From CAYNFR01 sp964396595 (GTDB lineage Bacteria > Bacteroidota > Bacteroidia > Chitinophagales > Saprospiraceae), in the NCBI GenBank assembly GCA_964396595.1, contig CAYNFR010000056.1, positions 1 to 8,389 of the forward strand: a stretch of DNA of 8,389 nt, read 5' to 3'. The notes below the pieces were generated by a model. The model was given only the letters and a program-made list of their open reading frames with translations, was not told the origin of the DNA and searched no databases. Shown piece by piece: positions 4,914-8,389 of the stretch. Numbering within the stretch: the stretch's first letter is position 1; the number at the start of each line of letters is the position of its first letter. The position numbers and the translations under genes are program-made.

Positions 4914-6134
4914 GAAAAGAACGATTCTATACGCCGTAAGCTAGCCATAGGGGTAGTCCTTGGTCTATTGATAATCGCCGGGATGATCTATGTCTACAGA
5001 ATGTTTCAACCTACGATCAAGACGCAAGACTTCACGATTGCTCAGGTAGAGCGCGGCGATGTACTTCAGACATTGACAGCGTCAGGCACAGTGATTCCGG
5101 CTTTAGAATATATCATTAATGCACCGGTGGTCACTGAGATTAAAAAAATATACCTATCCAATGGTGCAGAAGTGAAGCGGGGTGATAAGATTCTTGAATT
5201 AGATCAGGAATATACGGCCCTGGAGTACGAGAAATTAAGAGATGAGCTTCGCCTGCGACAGAATAATATAGAGAAATTGAAACTACAATTTGACAAAGAG
5301 CTTATCGATCTGGATAATCAATTCAAAATTAAAGGATTGCAGATTGACGAAATGGATGCTCAGATTAATTCTCAAGTACGATTACAAAAAGTCGGAGGGG
5401 CGGCGGTAGAGGACATAGAGAAGGCTAAGCTACAATTGGCCGTCTTGGGCATAGAGAAGGACATGCTACATTCGGATTTGAGTTTTAAAAAACGATTGAA
5501 TGTCATTGAAAAGAATAACTTAGAACTCGAGTATGAAATTCAGACGAAGCGTCTGTCAGAATTAAAGAGAAAATTATCTGAAACAACGGTAAAATCTGAA
5601 ATGAATGGCGTGATCACTTGGATCAATGAGGATCTTGGCAAAACAGTTCAGGTAGGGGAGCCACTTGTACGCATAGCGGACTTAAATAAATTTCGCGTTG
5701 AGGCACTTACGTCCGACAGAAATATGCCGTTTCTCAAGGTAGGAACACCTGTGATGGTGCGCGTCAATAGGAAGGATCTGAGTGGTAAGATTACGCATAC
5801 CTTGCCCACTATCGAAAATAATACCATCAAGTTTCATGTAGCTCTTGACAGACCTGATGATGATGTACTTAGACCGAATCAGCGCGTAGATGTGTATATA
5901 ATAACAGCGGAGAGTTACAATACGCTGCGACTCAAAAATGGCCCTGCCAATACCGTTTCTGCCAAGCAGGATATGTATGTTGTTCGTGGTCATGAAGCGA
6001 TCAAAGTGCAAGTGACTAAGGGCTTAACTAATCCTGATTTTGTAGAAATTCTTGAAGGACTCGTAGAAGGCGATAGGGTTCTTGTGTCCGATATGAAGAA
6101 ATACAATGAAGTCAATACTATACAACTGAAATAA
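4890..6134 (+). CDS. Periplasmic adaptor subunit of ABC efflux system (HlyD/MacA-type)
   Basis: The product is 414 residues. A short cytoplasmic tail is followed by one membrane anchor (about 18-37), so it is anchored by a helix rather than by a lipid. Two lipoyl half-motifs flank a long hairpin. The first is about 72-107 (ALEYIINAPVVTEIKKIYLS, then GAEVKRGDKILELD). The second is about 232-262 (TTVKSEMNGVITWINEDLGK, then VGEPLVRIAD). The hairpin, about 108-231, is charged and heptad-like with a tip near 164-175 (RLQKVGGAAVED). Beta-barrel and membrane-proximal domains follow (263-414), including GLVEGDRVLVSD. In this family the adaptor bridges an inner membrane ABC transporter and a TolC channel. 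The next gene overlaps it by one base (TAATG), suggesting translational coupling. The ATG at 4890 is the first in frame and fits the promoter. The substrate is unknown. Confidence 0.93.
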   Translation: MDRPLNTSEKNDSIRRKLAIGVVLGLLIIAGMIYVYRMFQPTIKTQDFTIAQVERGDVLQTLTASGTVIPALEYIINAPVVTEIKKIYLSNGAEVKRGDKILELDQEYTALEYEKLRDELRLRQNNIEKLKLQFDKELIDLDNQFKIKGLQIDEMDAQINSQVRLQKVGGAAVEDIEKAKLQLAVLGIEKDMLHSDLSFKKRLNVIEKNNLELEYEIQTKRLSELKRKLSETTVKSEMNGVITWINEDLGKTVQVGEPLVRIADLNKFRVEALTSDRNMPFLKVGTPVMVRVNRKDLSGKITHTLPTIENNTIKFHVALDRPDDDVLRPNQRVDVYIITAESYNTLRLKNGPANTVSAKQDMYVVRGHEAIKVQVTKGLTNPDFVEILEGLVEGDRVLVSDMKKYNEVNTIQLK

Positions 6135-7549
6135 TGAAGAGATGTGGTTTTATATTATTATTCCTACTGGTTGGATCCTTAAAGGTATTTTCTCAGCATA
6201 TATCTAGTCTAGAGAAATACATTGATGCTGTTTTGTCGAAAGGATATGCCGTTCAAATAGCGGAATATGATAAAGCGGTATCAGCGTTTGAATACCAATT
6301 ATTTAAATCTGGATTACGACCACAGATATCCCTTTCAGCATTCATTCCGACCTTTACCAGAACATCGATATCTGTCATACAGCCTTCAGGAAGTATAAAT
6401 TTTCAGCCGATATATCAGAATAATGCTTCATTGATGCTCAATGTTGAGCAGCCTATCATGTTAACAGGTGGAATTTTATTTATTCAGACGGCCTTGGATA
6501 GGTTTGATGATATTGGTCAGAAAGCAACTTTTTACAATGGGATACCGATTAGGATAGGCTATCGTCAATCCTTGGTAGGATTGAATTTATTAAAATGGAA
6601 TAAGCGCATTGCTGATCAACAGTATTCATTAAGTAAACAGCAATATCGATTTGATCAGGCGCAGGCGAGACTGCAAGCTGTTAATCATTATTTCGATGCG
6701 CTTATTGCAGAAGCAAATTATGCCATTGCAGATAGCAATAGAGTTGTAAATGAAACATTGCTAGTTATTGCAGAAGAGCGATTGGCATTGGGCAAAATCT
6801 CTTATGATGAAAAACTGCAAATGGAAGCGGAATACAAGCAGTCTATTCTGTCGCTGGCTCAACTCGAAAATGCTTTTTTACAATCCAAGATCAGAATGGA
6901 GAATCTACTCGAAGAATCTAGCTCAATAAGTTCAGGATTATTGGTTCCGGAGGTCTTCGCACTTGGATTAAGATCTGAAGCAGCGTATATTGAATCGGCT
7001 ATCGCCAATGTTCCGACTATTCAGCGCATGTTTCTCGAAGTACAAAATCAGAAGCGAAATGCAGCGCAATTAAAAGCTCAACTCAGTCCTAGCTTCGAAA
7101 TATTCACTGCATTGGGCTTTGCCAATAATGGTAGCAGGATTGAAGATGTTTACAATAGGCCATTCTCAGAGCAGCAAGTCAGGCTTGGTATAAATGTGCC
7201 TTTGGTCGATTGGGGTCGTAAGCGCGCCGCTATTAATATGACACAACGTCAGATAGAAAGAACAGAGCTGGACACCCAACAGCAACTTGCTGTTATTTCA
7301 AATGTGATTCGTCAGTATTTTCTTCTATTAAAGGAACTACAATCTCGGCTCGTCCTGCAGGCAGAGCTTGTGGAGATTTCAGAAAGACGATACAGAATTA
7401 GCACAGAGCGATATGCTAGTGGGGTGGTTCTTCTCACTGAACTCGTGTTCGCTCAGAGAATAAAGGACCAGGCTATTCGTGATTACCTCAGTAGTCTCAG
7501 AGAGTATTATGTGGCTTTTTTCGAATTGATGGCATTGGTAAACGAATAA
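6134..7549 (+). CDS. TolC-family outer membrane efflux protein
   Basis: The product is 471 residues, close to the usual TolC-family length. It starts with a signal peptide (MKRCGFILLFLLVGSLKVFS, cleavage before QH). The mature protein shows the family's internal duplication of long helices and strands. A first strand region lies near 95-155 (NASLMLNVEQPIML, then IPIRIGYRQSL), followed by helices about 156-260 with AEERLALGKISYDEKLQMEA. A second strand region lies near 322-360 (FEIFTALGFANN, then VRLGINVPLVDWGRKRAAI), followed by helices about 362-468 with RYASGVVLLTELVFAQ. Three subunits form a channel-tunnel across the outer membrane. The start overlaps the adaptor stop by one base. The context makes it the outer membrane exit for the adjacent ABC transporter. 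Confidence 0.93.
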   Translation: MKRCGFILLFLLVGSLKVFSQHISSLEKYIDAVLSKGYAVQIAEYDKAVSAFEYQLFKSGLRPQISLSAFIPTFTRTSISVIQPSGSINFQPIYQNNASLMLNVEQPIMLTGGILFIQTALDRFDDIGQKATFYNGIPIRIGYRQSLVGLNLLKWNKRIADQQYSLSKQQYRFDQAQARLQAVNHYFDALIAEANYAIADSNRVVNETLLVIAEERLALGKISYDEKLQMEAEYKQSILSLAQLENAFLQSKIRMENLLEESSSISSGLLVPEVFALGLRSEAAYIESAIANVPTIQRMFLEVQNQKRNAAQLKAQLSPSFEIFTALGFANNGSRIEDVYNRPFSEQQVRLGINVPLVDWGRKRAAINMTQRQIERTELDTQQQLAVISNVIRQYFLLLKELQSRLVLQAELVEISERRYRISTERYASGVVLLTELVFAQRIKDQAIRDYLSSLREYYVAFFELMALVNE

Positions 7550-7587
7550 ATCGCTAATGAAAAATATTTATAACAAACTTTAATAAA

Positions 7588-8250
7588 ATGATACAACTTT
7601 CGCAAATAACTAAAAAGTATCGTACTGAACTTATTGAAACAACTGCGCTGTCTGATATTAATCTTGAGATATCTTCGGGAGAATTTGTTTCGGTGATGGG
7701 GCCATCGGGTTGTGGAAAAAGTACTTTACTCAACATTATAGGCTTGATAGATGATGCCACTTCGGGTTCCCTAATGGTAGCTGGGAAGGATGTCGCTTCA
7801 ATGCCTGGCAAGCAATTGGCTAGATTTAGGAACCATAATCTGGGTTTTATTTTTCAGAGTTTTCACCTGATTCCTGAGCTCAATGTGATTGATAATGTAA
7901 AGCTTCCACTCATTTATCGATCTATGGGTGGATCTGACCGTACGCAGAAGGCCGCAGCCGCACTTGAAGCTGTAGGATTATCAAATCGTAAAGAGCATTA
8001 CCCAAATCAGCTTTCCGGTGGTCAAAAACAACGTGTAGCAATAGCGCGGGCCATCGTCGGGGAGCCATCCATCATTCTAGCGGATGAGCCTACAGGCAAT
8101 CTTGATAGTGTCATGGGTAACGAAATTATGCAGATACTACTCACGCTCAATAAAGAGCAGAATACGACCATTGTTATGGTGACCCATGATGAAGCTATGG
8201 CAAGAATGACCAATAGACTGATCAGATTGTACGATGGTAAGCAGGTGTAA
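7588..8250 (+). CDS. ABC transporter ATP-binding protein (MacB/LolD type)
   Basis: The product is 220 residues, the usual length for a stand-alone MacB/LolD/FtsE-type ATPase. All nucleotide-binding motifs are intact: Walker A GPSGCGKST (38-46), Q-loop Gln90 in GFIFQSFHLIPEL, signature LSGGQKQR (142-149), Walker B IILADE (162-167) with catalytic Glu167, D-loop NLDS (171-174) and H-loop His200 in VMVTHD. The FQSFHLIPELNVIDNVKLPL segment is typical of the subfamily that drives mechanotransmission rather than transport through the membrane. The gene starts 38 bp after the TolC-family gene and ends 30 bp before the permease start. It would power efflux through the adaptor and channel encoded upstream. 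A LolCDE-like lipoprotein role is the main alternative, but the adaptor and TolC neighbours favour efflux. Confidence 0.95.
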   Translation: MIQLSQITKKYRTELIETTALSDINLEISSGEFVSVMGPSGCGKSTLLNIIGLIDDATSGSLMVAGKDVASMPGKQLARFRNHNLGFIFQSFHLIPELNVIDNVKLPLIYRSMGGSDRTQKAAAALEAVGLSNRKEHYPNQLSGGQKQRVAIARAIVGEPSIILADEPTGNLDSVMGNEIMQILLTLNKEQNTTIVMVTHDEAMARMTNRLIRLYDGKQV

Positions 8251-8280
8251 GGTTAATTAATAATATAGATACACGAGATT

Positions 8281-8389
8281 ATGATAATCGTTTATTTAAA
8301 ACTGGCCCTAAGAGTATTAAAACGTAACCCGTTTTTTACAGCTGTGAGCTTATTTGCCATAAGTTTTACATTGGCCGTACTGATGTTGA
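8281..8389 (+). CDS. ABC transporter permease, MacB/FtsX-type, N-terminal fragment
   Basis: The frame opens at the ATG at 8281 and runs to the right edge, giving 36 residues. The start MIIVYLKLALRVLKRNPFF, followed by the hydrophobic TAVSLFAISFTLAVLML, is the typical beginning of MacB/FtsX-type permeases: an amphipathic 'L-K-x-A-x-R-x-L-x-R-N' helix and then the first membrane segment. Its place directly after the ATPase supports this. Only the first transmembrane segment is visible, so the periplasmic MacB core and the remaining helices cannot be checked. Confidence 0.82.
   Translation, partial: MIIVYLKLALRVLKRNPFFTAVSLFAISFTLAVLML

Noticed and set aside
5648..6011. Minus-strand open frames within the adaptor gene
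   Set aside because: They overlap a well-supported HlyD-type coding region and show no domain, signal or start context.
6085..6094. TGTCCGATAT inside the adaptor gene, equal to the left ten bases of the palindrome
   Set aside because: The right arm is absent and the bases encode conserved-looking residues (VSDM) near the adaptor C-terminus. Most likely a coincidence.
7554..8213. Minus-strand open frames opposite the ATPase gene
   Set aside because: These are the usual antisense frames of an ABC ATPase, and the sense strand carries every expected motif.
1..8389. CRISPR array, tRNA or rRNA genes, riboswitches
   Set aside because: No direct repeats with regular unique spacers, no tRNA-like cloverleaf and no conserved rRNA segments were seen. 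The only repeat arrays are protein-coding.

Overview
The window looks like chromosomal DNA of a Bacteroidota bacterium, probably a free-living or marine Saprospiria/Cytophagia-type lineage. The evidence is AT-rich intergenic DNA, starts without clear Shine-Dalgarno sequences, signal peptides ending in '-AQ' or '-GQ', a promoter matching the phylum-specific TAnnTTTG -7 element, and secreted fibre-like proteins common in that phylum. The lineage is inferred from these traits only; there is no rRNA or other marker gene.

Left part (1-2026, minus strand): the 5' part of a secreted fibre-like protein runs off the left edge. Next comes a large secreted protein with about 20 seventeen-residue N-x-F-F-G-x-x-A-G repeats and a C-terminal peptidase S74 intramolecular chaperone domain with a coiled coil. 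A good Bacteroidota-type promoter lies just upstream and places the start at 2026, not at the longest possible ATG. The intergenic stretch 2099-2388 may hold a decayed transposase fragment.

Middle part (2389-4641): two plus-strand genes encode a small exported protein of unknown function and an exported protein made of two NIPSNAP domains in tandem. They converge on a minus-strand gene for another secreted repeat protein, which has a glycine-rich G-V-x-G solenoid and a conserved C-terminal domain.

Right part (4642-8389, plus strand): an apparent operon encodes a tripartite ABC efflux system. In order it holds a membrane-anchored periplasmic adaptor (HlyD/MacA type), a TolC-family outer membrane channel (1-nt overlap with the adaptor), a MacB/LolD-type ATPase and the start of a MacB/FtsX-type permease cut by the right edge. 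The 248-bp upstream region holds the most interesting signal. A sigma-54 (-24/-12) promoter candidate with exact GG-N10-GC spacing lies 30 bp before the adaptor start. About 75-90 bp upstream of it is a perfect 16-bp palindrome, TGTCCGATATCGGACA, followed two helical turns later by a third half-site CGGACA. This is the layout expected of an operon switched on by an NtrC-type enhancer-binding protein. The regulator itself is not in the window.
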